A model generated the notes under the pieces. That model saw only the letters and a list, made by a program, of their open reading frames with translations. It made no database searches and was not told the origin of the DNA. This document shows positions 46,558 to 58,959 of a stretch of DNA of 64,000 nt, in pieces. The DNA is taken from positions 1-64,000 of the forward strand of contig FWWN02000608.1 of assembly GCA_900175165.2 (NCBI GenBank), in the 5' to 3' direction. A program made the translations under genes and the position numbers. This DNA comes from Rhizomucor pusillus (lineage: Eukaryota; Mucoromycota; Mucoromycetes; Mucorales; Lichtheimiaceae). Position 1 is the first letter of the stretch. Each line of letters begins with the position of its first letter.

Positions 46558-47796
46558 GGCAATGGATTAAAATGTGGAGAAAAGCATCGGAAAGTCGATG
46601 GAAGTCATGTAGTCGTAGGGGCGGATGAGACGGATTACTTGTTGCAAAGTTTCCGTGCGCGAAGGTTAAAAGCGGTCGGTGCCCTCCGTTCCGTTTGGGA
46701 ATTACAAATAAAAGGAGTGATGATAATTGATGATTTTACTTTTATGTAATGGTTATATTATGTAGCTGTAGTTATTGCTAGTTAGCACATTCTGCAGCGC
46801 AAATCTTTCCAAATAAAGTATCGGGTCTCAGCATTGTTTCATCTTGCTAAGAGTTAATATATGCTTCTATCTTTGAGCGGATACTTTGTATTATATACCG
46901 GTTCTTTGCGATGTTTTTGGATCAATATCGATGTATCCATCCATGCAATCGAATTATGCAAGCATTACATGTAGCCCTTTGCCACAAAAGATAAACATTC
47001 TCAACGACAACTTTCGGTAAGCATGAAGTAGTCTTCTTCCGAACGTGATAACTGCAATGCGGTACATAGCTATGTCAAATTGCCATAATTTTTAAAGTAT
47101 GAGCTGTTGCTATTACAGAGCGCGCCAAAAAAAAAAAATTAAGAATTATTGCCATCCTGTTTCTACTCGGCGAAGAAATGTTTTAGCACATTCTTTTTCT
47201 GTTAGACAGGTTATAAAAACATGTTGTAAAGTCACTGGAACGGGCAAGGAGGCATTCGCGACAGCAAGGCTATTGGCAACGATAAGGAATGGAAAGGGGT
47301 TCGTGACAACACTGCAAACGATGCTGTTGTCTACCTACATCACTACCAGGTTTATTTCTTCTACGATATGCGTTCTCCTAAATATTGTTATGCAGCTGTC
47401 AATATATTTTCTATCGATAATTACTGAAATGAATATAACATTAGCTCTTCTTTTTTTTTTCTGTCTCGTTCTTGTTCTCTTTGCTTCGGAAGCGCTGATT
47501 TTTTCTCCATTCCCAACGGAACCAAATTCACCCCCAAGAATGTGTCAGTTAGTGCAAGTTGAGCATTTCTCGTCTCTTGATCTCTTGGTTGGCCTTGACG
47601 AGTTAGCTAGCAACACCGGTCTGGTGGCAAATTCCTCTAATCTCATAGGAGCATAGGAAAGAACGGCTCGTTGTAACTTGAATTCCAACAGGATGAATAA
47701 ATATCGGCAACGCGTTCTATCTGCGCACGCCTTTCTTTTCTCTACAAGCTTGTTCTTTCTCTCTCTACGCATCCAACGGATCTAATATCCATCGCC
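46558..47796. other. Intergenic, promoter of the Ala/Ser-repeat gene
   Basis: Mostly featureless AT-rich DNA. A TATA-like GAATAAATATC at 47695-47705, followed by a CT-rich leader, marks the promoter of the next gene about 95 bp before its ATG. Confidence 0.5.
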
Positions 47797-49044
47797 ATGC
47801 GCTTCACACTCGCCACCATCGCAGCCGCTCTTCTAGCAACCCAAGCCTACGGCCAAGCATCCCAATCCGCAAGCGGTATCCCTTACGCCGCTGTCATTAG
47901 TGCTATCAAGTCGGCTGCCTCGTCCGCATCCGCATCCGCATCCGCATCCGCATCCGCATCCGCATCCGCATCCGCTTCTGCTTCTGTCTCGCACAACAAC
48001 TTGCACGAAAAGCGCAACATTGTCGAGTTTGTTGAGAACATCTTCCGCGGAGAAGTCGCAGCCTCCGCTGCTGTCCCCTCTGTCTCTGCTTCTTCTGCTA
48101 CTGCTGCCCAGCACTCTGCTGCTTCCGCATCTGCTTCGCACGTTTCCGCTGCCTCTGCGTCTGCCTCAGCTTCAGGCGTTTCCGCATCCTCCGCCTCTGC
48201 AGCCATGCCTTCCGTCTCTGAACCTGCTTCCGCTGCTGGTTTGGAGAAGCGTTTCGGTGCTGGTGGCCACAGAGCCGTTCTCAAGGAATTCCTTGCCCAA
48301 CTCTCTGCCGGTGTCTCCTCGGCTTCCGCCTCTGCCATGGCTGCTGACAAGCCGGAGTCCGCTGCTGCCTACGCCAGAGCTTACGCTTCAACTTCAGACC
48401 AGATCAAGAAGATTATGCGCCGCGATAACCACATGGATGTCCACGCTGCCGCCGCCGCTTCTTCTGCCTCTGCCTCTGCTGCCCATCCCAGCAGCGCCTC
48501 TGCAATCCGCTCTGCCTCCTCTGTTGCTGCTCCCGCGTCTTCTGCACCTGCACGCGTCGCCTACCACGAGCAGCGCTACAACCGTCACTTGTACGCTCGC
48601 GAAGCCTCGCAATCCGCATCCGTCGCCGCTAGCAGCGCTGCCGTCCCTGCTGCTTCTGCTTCTGCTTCTGCTTCTCACGCCTACGCCGCCTCCGCAGCCT
48701 CGGCTTCCGCGTCCAGCAGCATGCGTCAGGAGGAACGTGATCTCATCAACGAAGTCTTGGGCAGTGTAGGTCTCAAGAACGGCGCCGCCGGTCTCGGCAA
48801 CGTCATTCCTCTCGTCAACACTCCCTCCAAGAGCGCCCAGGCTGTTGCTGCTCCCTCCAGCTCCATCGTCGCTGCGGTTCCCCCGTCCCAGGTTGCTTCG
48901 GCTGCTCCCTCATCCCACGCTGCTGCTCAAGATGGATACCAGGAAATTTACCCCCAGAACGACAGCCTTTTCAACCGCGGCGACAAGTTCGAAGCCAGCT
49001 ACGAGAAGGAAGGCAAAGGATACCACTGGAACCAGAACCACTAA
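47797..49044 (+). CDS. Secreted Ala/Ser-repeat protein with embedded dibasic amphipathic modules
   Basis: An intronless 415-residue frame with a clear signal peptide (FTLATIAAALLATQAYG). Most of it is Ser-Ala dipeptide or Ala/Ser linker, including a pure (SA) tract at 44-63 coded mainly by TCC GCA. Between linkers sit short non-repetitive modules: 66-87 (HEKR then NIVEFVENIF), 149-172 (LEKR then HRAVLKEFLAQL), 200-215 (DQIKKIMRR), 256-270 (HEQRYNRHLYARE) and 310-326 (QEERDLINEVLGSVGL). Lys-Arg at 72-73 and 151-152 are good Kex2-type sites. Codon use is C-rich and biased, so expression is probably high. It may be a structural wall or extracellular protein, or a precursor of processed peptides. 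No family recognised. Confidence 0.85.
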   Translation: MRFTLATIAAALLATQAYGQASQSASGIPYAAVISAIKSAASSASASASASASASASASASASVSHNNLHEKRNIVEFVENIFRGEVAASAAVPSVSASSATAAQHSAASASASHVSAASASASASGVSASSASAAMPSVSEPASAAGLEKRFGAGGHRAVLKEFLAQLSAGVSSASASAMAADKPESAAAYARAYASTSDQIKKIMRRDNHMDVHAAAAASSASASAAHPSSASAIRSASSVAAPASSAPARVAYHEQRYNRHLYAREASQSASVAASSAAVPAASASASASHAYAASAASASASSSMRQEERDLINEVLGSVGLKNGAAGLGNVIPLVNTPSKSAQAVAAPSSSIVAAVPPSQVASAAPSSHAAAQDGYQEIYPQNDSLFNRGDKFEASYEKEGKGYHWNQNH

Positions 49045-49423
49045 AAAGAATACGTAAATGATATATAATCTTTCTTTCTTTCTCTCCCTCTTGCTTTCTT
49101 CCTTTTATACATTTTTTTCTTTTGTATTAATTCTCCACCCTTCCATTAAACCGTTCCTTGGGTTTTCCTTGCTCTTTCAAATAAATAATTGCAACTTTGC
49201 AACTTGGTTCTTCTCTCCGCCGCAATCATGCAAAAAATGTATGTATTAAAGAATGCAAGACGCAGAAAGCAAGGTTATGCGTTTCCGAGCGTGTGTGTGA
49301 CAATTATGCGCAAAAGAAAAGCCAGAAACCAAGACGTTCGCAAGAATTGAGTCCATGTGCCTTGTTGGGACTCTGGTTGTATAGGCGTGTGTGTGTGAGA
49401 AAACAAAATGTTCATATTCCCAC

Positions 49424-50234
49424 CTAGCTAAGGATTCGAAATATTTCATCCATGGGGTATTTTTGGTCGTCTTTGAGGACATGCTGGTATACAATGTTTT
49501 GGGTATCTGATTCGACAATAAAGACAGCCCTGCGTAGCTTTCATTGTTAGTCATTCTCAGCCAACACACCCTCCAGCGTTCTTCAAACTCAACACCTTTG
49601 CGCAGAACCGCTTTCATTGTCCAAAATACCAAATCGGTTGGTGATCAGCCGTGTTATATCAGAAACTACGAAGATGTAAAGTTCAGTCCCATTTTGTGCG
49701 GGTAACAACAACGCAGCATAAGTTGACCAAGGTTTATTTACCTAATAGAAAATGCAAAGGAGTGTCTCCCAAACCGTTCGTAGGATCTTTATATTGTAAA
49801 AAGGCTTTATGGGCCAGCTCAGTGTCCGTAGATATCCCCATAACGTAAGCCTTTTGGGAAACCTGTTCAATGTGAGACCTATGTGGATCATGAATAAATG
49901 ATGGTAAAATAGCTATAATGAATTCGTCCGTTACTAACTCGATGAGTTTCAAATCAGCCACCGTTCTGGGAGTGCTTCCAAGAAAAAAAGAGTCAGTAAT
50001 GATACTTGCAACCTATCGATAAAGCATTATGGATACCTACAAGTCTCTTTCATAAAAGAACAGTATCAAGTATTGGTGACTTTTCAAAAATTGATCGGTG
50101 GTTACGTACAAAATTTCATTGTTGTAAATTCCTTTTGCAGTGAACGATGGGACGTGGGCAGCCGCCCTTCTGCATGTTAATGAACTTGAGCTATCCTCGT
50201 GGATATCCTCTCTTTGTCTTTTCCTTGTGAGCAT
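49424..50234 (-). CDS. Small ankyrin-repeat protein, multi-exon
   Basis: The frame opens with TRKRQREDIHEDSSSS at 50234. A likely exon 50234-50110 joins in phase to 49974-49742, which encodes VADLKLIELVTDEFI and an ankyrin motif NGLGDTPLHFLL (D-x-T-P-L-H). One or two downstream exons reach 49424: one begins near 49674 with VSDITRLIT, and the last encodes either RAVFIVESDTQNIVYQHVL or an alternative frame. The final junction is not settled. The partner and role are unknown. The basic N-terminus suggests a nuclear protein. Confidence 0.55.
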
Positions 50235-50369
50235 GCTTGTTAGGAAAAATTGGTGAAAGAAAGAAGGTAGTGCAAAATGCAGAGCTGCGCCTGAAAAAAA
50301 GAATTTTGCATAGCAGCAGTCTCACGGCGCAGGTGCAAAATTGGCAGACATGACAGACAAATCATGTTT

Positions 50370-52765
50370 TTAATCCAAAGCAATGACTCCGGTATCACCA
50401 TCCTCATCTTCATCGATAATTACAATTTCATTGTTATTTTCTACAACTTTTGCTTTCTTTCCCTCCGGCTCCTGCGCGACATCCTCCTCTTCCAGTGGTC
50501 GCTTGCGTGTGCGCAGTTCCAGCCTCGGTACCTTTTTCTTAAACTCCACAACGTCGCCGCCGTCTTTGCCTAGTAGAATCAAATCGAGCTCTTGCAAATT
50601 AGATTCGCCAGAAACTCGTAGAATCGTTCCTTCTGTGATGCCCAAGTCTTTCACAAGCGTATCCAGGTTGTCATCAAAGTCGATATCGTAAATCATCCTG
50701 AAAAGGATTTCACTCCGTCAATCCATTGCCACACTTCTCTTATTCATCCAGAAGCGCTTACCGGCTACCGTGCATAATTGCAACGTCTTCCAAATCCATT
50801 CCAGCGCCTCCCTTATCGATAGATGCGGTGATCACAGTGTCCAGTATATCCCTTAACTTGGCTTTGCTAAAGTCAACGTATACTTGGGCGCTGGCAGAGC
50901 TACATACACTGCAGTCAGGATTAGGACCGCCTGAGTTTTCAAGCATAAGCAATGGTGGCTCCCGAGACACGGTCTTGAGATATGTCTAATTTAATTATCG
51001 TTAACTATGTTACGGTTCTTCACCAGGTGATATATATGCTACTCACTCTCTTAAAGTTCGTAACATTTCCACGGAGTAAGGCAAAACCTTGCATAACTGC
51101 CAATCCAGCAATAACAGCATTCGTGGTCGCAATCGCCGGTATAATGTTACCTGCCATGGCTATTATGCAAAATTTGTTAGTCAAAAATCTCTGAGCTTGC
51201 TCGCTTCTCCTTGCTTACATTTCACTTGGAATCGACTCTTGAGAGGAATTCCAAAGATATGTGCACGCAAGTTGGCAGTTGCAGTAACAAAGTCAATAGC
51301 ATCATCGTCATCCTTATCAAAAGTAAGTACGGCGTCAGGTCGTTCGCTTTGCGCGGCTTTCAATCGATCCGAAAGCAGCTCCACACTTTTTTGGAATACA
51401 CGGAACGATTCTTCAATCGACCACACTTTTTGCTCTTTCAATGCAGTGTTCTCCTTAAGCTCCTTCTCAGACTGCGGTGACTTCTCCAGGGTTTCGTAAT
51501 TAAGAGGTGTAGGTTTTGTGCGTGTTTTCCACATTTCTTCCATGCTCAATAAGCGCTTAATATCGGTGGTGAATACCTGATTGCATGGATGTCAGCTATC
51601 GCAAGTAACAAAGTAAAAGACCTTCTTTTTATGTATTCACCTTGTCAAATACTTTTTTTGCATATTCCGGCGTTCCCATAGCCGCTTTGATTGCTTTGAG
51701 CTCTTCAGTCTCGCGTGCAAGAGCCGCAAGTTCCTCTGAAGATACAATGTTATAGACATGCTTCTGTGCACAGCTCGGCGTTCACTTACTATTATCGTCC
51801 GTTGCATCTTGTCTCATATCTTGCTCATCTTCAGAATCTCCAAACAATTGACTGTCAGAGTAATATATCAATGAATAGGTTAGTACGCCTCCCTTCTTAA
51901 AGTACAATCAAGCATACCTAAACAGGTAGCTCTTTGACCAAACTATGCAGTGAATGGGAGCACTGGGAGTACTTCGGATCGTGCATACAGGATAGGTGGT
52001 GCGTGTCGGTTTTGGATAACAATCGAAGCATTCAGTGAGGCCCTGTAAAATATATCTATAATGTGAGTCGGATGTCCTTCTCTCGCTCGTGACAGCTTAC
52101 TTTCAGACCTTTTTAATGACGTATGCTTGGCCTTCGTAACCCTCCGTACCCGATTCCACGAGAGGCACGCCTGCCGCTAAACACATTTGATTTACATGTC
52201 TCCGCGCCTCTGTGCAACCGTTTAATATCATCCTTTGCCTGCTCAAATGTTTTTTCCCTTTTCCATACCGAGATTATCAAGCGCATTGAAAACGATGGTG
52301 AATCCGGCAAACCATGAAACGTTGAACTGCGTATCCATAATGTTTGCTTGATGCGAGACAATCTTTGTATTCGGGTTAAACTTTAATGCGGACTCTCTGG
52401 CGACCTACATGCATACACAGTCAGTTGTCATCGCGTCGTCAAACGTGTACGTAGACGTCAACTCACGTGAGCTTTGGACTGTTTGACGTGGTGCTTTTGG
52501 AATAGGAATTGGCGATTGAGATTGGTCATATCAATCGTGTCGAGATCAATCTACGGCCAAAAGTGTTAGATCTTTTAAACTCTTTGCATATTTTATGCGC
52601 AGGGCTGAAACAGACCACTTCTATGGAAGGAAATCCAGTCATGACGAGGTTCTTTAGGAGCTCGCAGCCAATGCCGCCTGCTCCTACTAGCAGCACTCGA
52701 CTAGAAGTGATTTTTTTGTACAGTGATTCGCCAAGGATCTTTGCATTGTATTGTTCGCGGGTCAT
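50370..52765 (-). CDS. UBA2: SUMO-activating enzyme E1 subunit 2
   Basis: Catalytic half of the SUMO E1 with Aos1/SAE1. Exons are 52765-52616, 52550-52467, 52404-52269, 52209-52109, 52042-51918, 51851-51790, 51735-51641, 51576-51219, 51159-51047, 50973-50762 and 50697-50370. All close in phase to 587 residues. The nucleotide-binding motif is [15 protein letters not shown] and the adenylation segment is [21 protein letters not shown] and CSVC supply the zinc CxxC pairs. The catalytic Cys is about residue 177 in [16 protein letters not shown]. The ubiquitin-fold part follows ([11 protein letters not shown]). The acidic tail has [10 protein letters not shown], a SUMO-interaction-type motif, and ends VIALD as in animal UBA2. 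Two introns use weak GTCTG donors. Confidence 0.96.
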
Positions 52766-52830
52766 GGCACGAATGCTGAAAAAAGGAAAACGGCCCGAAA
52801 ATTGGAAAAGTTGGGGGGATTAAGTACAAG

Positions 52831-55416
52831 TTAAATATCGAGTATATCTTTGCTGCTCTTATTGTCATTTGAATTGACATTGGCATTTGACGTATTTGAC
52901 AAAGAATACATAGCACCAACATCGACGTAAGCATCGTCATCGCTACTCTTTGCAGATCCTTCGCTTCTCGAGTTCGTTTCCATTGCCTGTGAGATTTCGC
53001 GTTGTCTCCGGCTCAGGAACGATGAAACGTTTGAAAATAGACGACCCGCATTCTGTGATGTGGATCCTAGTATAGGGGATATAGAGGCATCAAGTGAGGA
53101 CATGGATCGTCTCTGAGGGCTATCAGTTCTGCCGCTTGGAGATCGCGGAGGACTGCTGGGACGTTGCTCTGCAGCACGTTGTCTGTCGAGTTCGTGCCAC
53201 AATGCATCCATGCCACGAAGAAGCCTTGAGCGCCCTGATGAGACAACTCGCGCGCTGCCGGACATGGCCCTCGACAATGTGGACCTGAGGGGAGCAAGGT
53301 TTTGCCGCAGCTGAAGGTCTCGTAACCGACTGTTTCAGACATTGTTAACCTAGCAGCAAACTTTGCTTTTCGAGGTATCCATTGCTTACTTTGAAAGCGT
53401 ATTCTGAATATCAGTAATGGAAATGTTACCGCTGCCAGGATGCCCAGGTTCCACAATCTCGTAGATCTCATGATCGGTGTATTGATTCCACAATGCAAAG
53501 TTGTTTGTTTCTCTCCACGCCATTATCCATCGCATACCGTAATCGGTAAGATAATTTTTTTCTATTGTGCATAAATGTCTTTTAGCACCTTTTCTTTTTA
53601 AGCGAGTGTGCGATCTATATATACCTCTGTCATCGTCTCGCATGACTTCTTCGTGCTCCTCTGCGATGCCCTGATCATCTGGTATGAGGTTAGAGTCTTG
53701 GGCATGCTTGATACTGGACAACAGTGATAATAGATATTCTTCGAATCGTGCGCGCAAATAATCGTCTGAACCAAGGTACGTGTTCTGGAGCGGTCTACTT
53801 GGATCTGGTATAATGCTAAGTTCCATAGTCTTCTTTCGCTGCAGTATTATGTTTTCCAAGCTCTTACCGTTAAGGTCCCATGTGTCATTGACTACCCTTA
53901 CTATTTTCTCCATCCATCGTCGATCGGCCATTGTTAATCGAGCAACATCAGCCAGTTTTTCGTTGTAAAATTCTATACTGCCAGATTCCACCTAGAAAGA
54001 TATCATTTAGTATACACACGGGAAGAATATGGAATTCCAACGAGGATGTACATTGACCAGGACATCAATGTTTGTGTTGCTTTTCTGATGGAAAAATATT
54101 TGGTTTGTGGTGCCGGCTATGTATGATCGTGTCTTCTCCGAGGACAAAATGTCGATTTGCTGCAAAGGCAGGTACGGTTGAAAAAAGGAGCCTCTTTCAA
54201 AAAGCCACAGCGGGAGACCCATGAATCGAAGCAAGCTGTCCTTGTCTCCATTCGATAATTCCCTTGCTTCTGTGGTCCTCAGTGATCCTCGTAACCTGTC
54301 TAGTTCAGGTTCTCCTGCATCCTGCAGCGATCTCAGTAGCCCTAGTATGCGCTTGTCAGTAAACTTCCAACTGGAACACCCATTGATAAATGAATCATAC
54401 CAGGCACCAATGATATTAAGGAATATTGAAACGTGCACAATCTTTCTACCGGGTATCCGTAGAAAAGTATCTAGCAGCAACGTTGTCAGCTGTAACTATA
54501 AATCCTCTCCATTTCAGCATGGTGCCTACTCTAGATTCTAGCATTAACAGTTTTAGTAACGTAAGCGTCTTGCTTCTAAACTTGTATAGTAATTCTCGCA
54601 ACGATGTGCCTATCCAGATAGAATGTAAGACTCAATTGTCATGTACCATTGAACGGGTATTACCCATGTAAAGCGTGGAATCATCTATCGGGCCATTGTA
54701 TGTGCTCTTTAGATTGGTGTATAAGTTCTAAAGGGACAGAAGCTGTCAACATATTTGCAACAATGTAACAGAAAGGCATACGTACATGTAGGATGCCGAG
54801 TTGGGTGAAATCTTTCTGGCTGAACCAAGCGCTTGTAATAACTGCAAGTTTCTGCCGTAGAGGTCCAAATATCGGCTATACTTGAACTTTGTAAGCAAAA
54901 GCTTGATTTCGGTTTAATCAACACTAGATCACCTGTCGAGCGAGAACAACGACCGCCTTTTGCACGGTTGTGCGTGTCATGTCGGGCGTTTTTACGTTCA
55001 GGTCTTTGACGGCTATTTGTCGATTGCATGATATGCCGAATAGCGTTGTCTCTGCTACATCCCATCCGGGAACTGGCGGTAGATGGAAATAACTGAAATC
55101 CTCATCTTTTTGATGAGCGCCGTCTATACGTTGTATATATTTTTTCTTCATTGTCAAAATCGAATACAGAAATAAAAAATGGTCGATTGTTATTACCAGG
55201 TAGCGCAAGGAAGGGTAAGAAACTCCATTCCTCTGGTAAATCCAGTTTCTCTAAACGATCCGGTTGCTGCCCTTGCTGCTGCGGTAACGGCGGTATGCTG
55301 TATTCTACAATCGGACCATATGCGTGGTGGAATCCAACAACAAGGAGCGCTGCAATCAGAGAATCAGATGATGTCTCTTTTGTCGATTCAGACCCTGAGC
55401 AGCCGTTATTCTCCAT
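52831..55416 (-). CDS. AVL9: AVL9-like (DENN-type) late-secretory protein
   Basis: Homologue of AVL9, a DENN-related protein implicated in exit from the Golgi. Exon 1 (55416-55197) joins in phase to 55123. The N-terminal longin/uDENN part has LLVVGFHHAYGPIVEYS and DLPEEWSFLPFLALP, then FGISCNRQIAVKDLNVK. The central DENN part has GLPLWLFERGSFFQPYLPLQ and SYIAGTTNQIFF, and the dDENN-like end has ARLTMADRRWMEKIV and NFALWNQY. The C-terminal tail (from about 53277) is Ser-rich and predicted disordered. There are at least six exons; the junctions between 54930 and 54480 were not all fixed. The stop lies only about 65 bp from the UBA2 start, on the same strand. Confidence 0.88.
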
Positions 55417-55893
55417 TCGTTAAAGTGGAATCGATGCAATATGCAAACGAGGTGTGTGACCTTAGCGGTCCTTCAAAAGAGCACCTCGCCTCAACAGGTT
55501 TTTGATTTTTCGGTAATAGAACAAAATGTGGGTAATAAGATTAGAGTGGCTCTGATTGTCAAGGTAGACTTACAATCACGTTTGCATAGCGTGCCTCTGA
55601 TATCTTTGCATCCTATATAGTTCCATCGTTTGCAATAACTATTTAGTATTCTTCGTCGATTGATTTGTCAGTTCGACCGTACATCCACAAGACATAGACC
55701 GACACCTTGCTGTTCATATTTTCAAGCTGCCTCCCGTTTATCGAGTGCGCTCATTTTGATCCGTTACTTTGTGGGAATGATATCCTCGGTCGATCTTCAT
55801 CATTTTTCATATCCATCAACAGGACATGCAGCGGCTTTTGAATGAATAAGAACACTGATCAAATTTTGTCGCTCTTTTTTCTTGTGAAGAAAA

Positions 55894-56275
55894 ATGTCTG
55901 GCAGACAAGGTAATGCGGTTGGACTAATCAAAAAGAATCTGCAATAGGCTTAATTTGACCTCAAAGGTGGAAAGTTGAAGCCTCTCAAGCAAGCCAAGAA
56001 GAAGAATGTCGAGCTTGACGAAGTAAGCAGCTGATCCTTCAGATTTGAACCGGCAAAGCAGATGTTTAATCTTGAATCAAAAAAAAGGACGACATTGCTT
56101 TCAAGAAGAAGCAAGCTGAGGAAGCTAAGAAGCTGAAGGAATTGCAAGCCAAGGCTTCTGGCAAGGGACCTCTCTGTAAGTTTTACCCATAAACTCTGAT
56201 CATCACCTATTCCGCGGATTTGCTAATGTTTATTTGTTAGTGGGAGGCGGTATCAAGAAGAGCGGCAAGAAATAG
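55894..56275 (+). CDS. TMA7: Translation machinery-associated protein 7
   Basis: A tiny, highly basic ribosome-associated protein conserved in eukaryotes (CCDC72/TMA7). Exons are 55894-55909, 55967-56022, 56088-56175 and 56241-56275. They splice in phase to 64 residues, the family length. It starts SGRQGGKLKPLKQAKKKN, has DDIAFKKKQAEEAKKLKE in the middle, and ends GGGIKKSGKK. Three introns in under 400 bp hide it from simple open-frame searches. Confidence 0.96.
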
Positions 56276-57438
56276 AAGGAGGTCGTCGCCATTACATGCA
56301 TTTATTCATTGACCCATTTTGATCCATATAAAACGAAAAGAAAGTAACGATATTCCATACCAGTTCAGAATTGGGAGGACGATCTTTTTACCTGCTGCTT
56401 TTGGATTGGAAAGAGGGGTAAACCTCTGATAATGCCATGTCTCGAACGATCCGAGCAGCATGGCGGTGTAATTAGTATGGCTCCCGCAGATTTGAGATGG
56501 TTTCTCTAAGGCCTAACTTGTTATATGGCTGTCGCATTTAAATTTTCTGAATGTTAGTGCTTAAAACCATTCCTTTTCATCCCCCTATCTGAGCAGATTA
56601 GCGATCTTGGTCACAGCGAATGACCTCATTAGCTCACGATATAAGAGCCTTGTTACATTCACTGATACTTTGATATCTGCTCAATTTGTGCAATGATCCG
56701 TCAACGAAGAAGATCGACATCTGTTCTTTTAGAAAAAAAGGATCCCTCCATAAATTCATCCGATATATTTGCTGTGAGGGTGCAGATGTAATGTAGCTTT
56801 CGATCATTTGCCGGATCTACGCAGTAAAATGGGTGTCTTGAGCCCGTCCAGTAGAGATATGATATAATCAAAACCTTCTCCCCTTCTTTCGCATGTGATC
56901 CATTTGTCCGCTTTCGCTCCAAAGCAGCAGGCGAATGATCGTCCTCTAACCTTGCACCGGTACATTAATAGCTTCTTAGTACGTATAAACATATTGTGCT
57001 TTTTTCAACTATAGTTGATAGTCATGCCTGCAACCATCCTACTTGCATATTACGAATTTAGAGAGCATGTTTGAAAGCTAAAGATAAACGTGTTAAATAG
57101 CAGCATTTGAAGCATTGCAGCTCAATGTCTCTAGATCAGGGCCGAATACAGTGATGATTTAGCTACAAAGTTTGCATATGGCTGATTCTACGTGACGATG
57201 TTTCCTTTAGAGATCCGTTTCGAGTGTAAAATCAGGTAGAATGATCACAGTCAACTGACAAGGAGAAGGAAGTGAGAGCGCATCAATCAGCATGCACAAG
57301 AGATCCGTGTCATATGATTCCGTATTTCATTGTTGAGAGTTACATCTCCTGGTGAGTCAGGCCGGTATATAAAAAAGAAGGATCCTTTTGATAGTCTCAT
57401 TTCGTTATTCTTTTTTCCCTCCCTTATTTCTTTCAGCC
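56276..57438. other. Intergenic between TMA7 and GGPP synthase
   Basis: About 1.2 kb with no frame carrying a recognisable domain. The right end holds the GGPP synthase promoter. Confidence 0.5.
57366..57373 (+). promoter_or_regulatory. TATA box of GGPP synthase gene
   Basis: TATATAAA lies 73 bp before the ATG, followed by a CT-rich leader. Confidence 0.6.
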
Positions 57439-58832
57439 ATGCAGTCAGCATCATCCACCTACATCGAAACCGTCTTCGCTCCTCCACGTATTGCAAACAT
57501 AAACAAGCATCTTCAGCTCAATGTTAACAGCAAAAATGGTGAGACTGTCAAGAAAAATCAAGATGAGGTTCGTGAATTTTTTTGATACCATTTACTGTAC
57601 AAACATGCTTACCTGTTTTTCGAATTATGTAGATTCTCTTGGAGCCCTATGAGTACCTCTGTGCACATCCTGGCAAGGATGTCCGAACAAAAATGATTGC
57701 TGCATTTAATGTTTGGCTCAAGGTACCTCAGAAGGAGTTACAGACGATTACAAAAATCATCGGAATGCTTCACAATGCCAGTTTATTGCAAGTATTTCAA
57801 AACTAGAGGTGCAAACAAGCAGCAGGCACTTATCGTCGGACATGCTTTTTTTTACAAATTAGGATTGACGATGTGGAGGACAACTCGATGTTGCGCCGCG
57901 GAGTCCCTGCAGCGCATCACCTATATGGTCTACCACAAACAATCAATTGCGCAAACTATGTTTACTTTTTGGCGCTCCAAGAAATTTGCAAGCTGAACAA
58001 TCCTGAAATGGTTCAGATATACACAGGTGATCAATCAATGCAAAGCATACTGCTGACACCGAACTCTAACCATATTTTCTTATCAAACAACAAGATGAAT
58101 TGATAAATCTTCATCGTGGTCAAGGTAAGTTGTTGGAAAACGCTGCAACGCCGTGTAGCTTGTTTATCTGTTGATTTAAGGAATGGAGTTGTATTGGCGC
58201 GACACCTTGACCTGTCCGACGGAAGAAGAATTCATTGAGATGGTTGATAACAGTAAGTGCTCGTGCTGTTCGGACGCCATCTTGTTGTCACCACAATTGT
58301 TGGCTGACTAGTGGCAATTTTTGCAGAAACGGGAGGACTGTTACGTCTCGCGGTGAAACTGATGCAGGCAGCAAGTGAATCCACAGTGTAACTGTTCCTT
58401 GAGAAAAAAAGTTTGCTGCCTATGCATGAAAATTGATCGGTTTACTCTTTTTGTAGTGATTACACAGGTCTTGTAAGCAAGATTGGAATCCATTTCCAAG
58501 TGCGTGATGATTACATGAACCTTCAGTCGCAGCAGTACTCGGATAACAAGGGCTTCTGTGAGGATCTGACTGAAGGCAAATTCTCGTTCCCTATCATCCA
58601 CTCAATTCGTGCCGATCCGAACAACCGCCAGCTGCTTAATATCTTGCAGAAAAAGAGCGATTCAATTGAACTTAAACAATATGCGCTGCAGCTTTTAGAA
58701 CGGACCAACACGTTTGCTTACTGCCGCCAATTCCTTGCTGACATTGAAGCCAAGGCGCGCAAGGAGATAGCAGAGCTCGGAGACAACGAGAAGCTGGAAA
58801 AGATTATTGATATGCTTCACATTCCGCTGTGA
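57439..58832 (+). CDS. Geranylgeranyl diphosphate synthase
   Basis: Makes C20 GGPP from FPP and IPP for carotenoids, protein prenylation and, in Mucorales, trisporoid precursors. Exons are 57439-57567, 57633-57787, 57863-58026, 58095-58124, 58181-58252, 58327-58387 and 58457-58832, which close in phase to 328 residues. The first Asp-rich motif is IDDVEDNS (residues 96-103) and the second is RDDYMNLQS (about 220-228). [10 protein letters not shown] and [13 protein letters not shown] are typical of fungal GGPP synthases. The second intron has a GC donor (GCAAGT..ATTAG). No other carotenoid gene is in the window. Confidence 0.96.
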
Positions 58833-58913
58833 ACACAACCATCAAGCTTTATATTAAAAGTTTTCTGCTGGCATGCTCGACTGGTAGTAAGAAGGGTAGC
58901 ACAGGGCGTGCAT

Positions 58914-58916
<3 letters not shown>

Positions 58917-58953
<37 letters not shown>
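58917..58953. repeat. GT dinucleotide microsatellite
   Basis: About 18 GT units about 85 bp downstream of the GGPP synthase stop, probably in its 3' UTR. It generates His-Thr and Val-Cys shadow frames. Confidence 0.9.

Positions 58954-58959
<6 letters not shown>

Noticed and set aside
47883..48769. Several long frames on both strands inside the Ala/Ser-repeat gene
   Set aside because: They are alternative readings of the GCC/TCC repeats (Leu/Pro, Asp/Ala or Arg/Gly repeats), without signal peptides or motifs.
49246..49632. A 128-codon minus-strand frame overlapping the ankyrin gene
   Set aside because: Reads through probable intron sequence and past the likely stop. Only its middle part may be an alternative last exon of the ankyrin gene.
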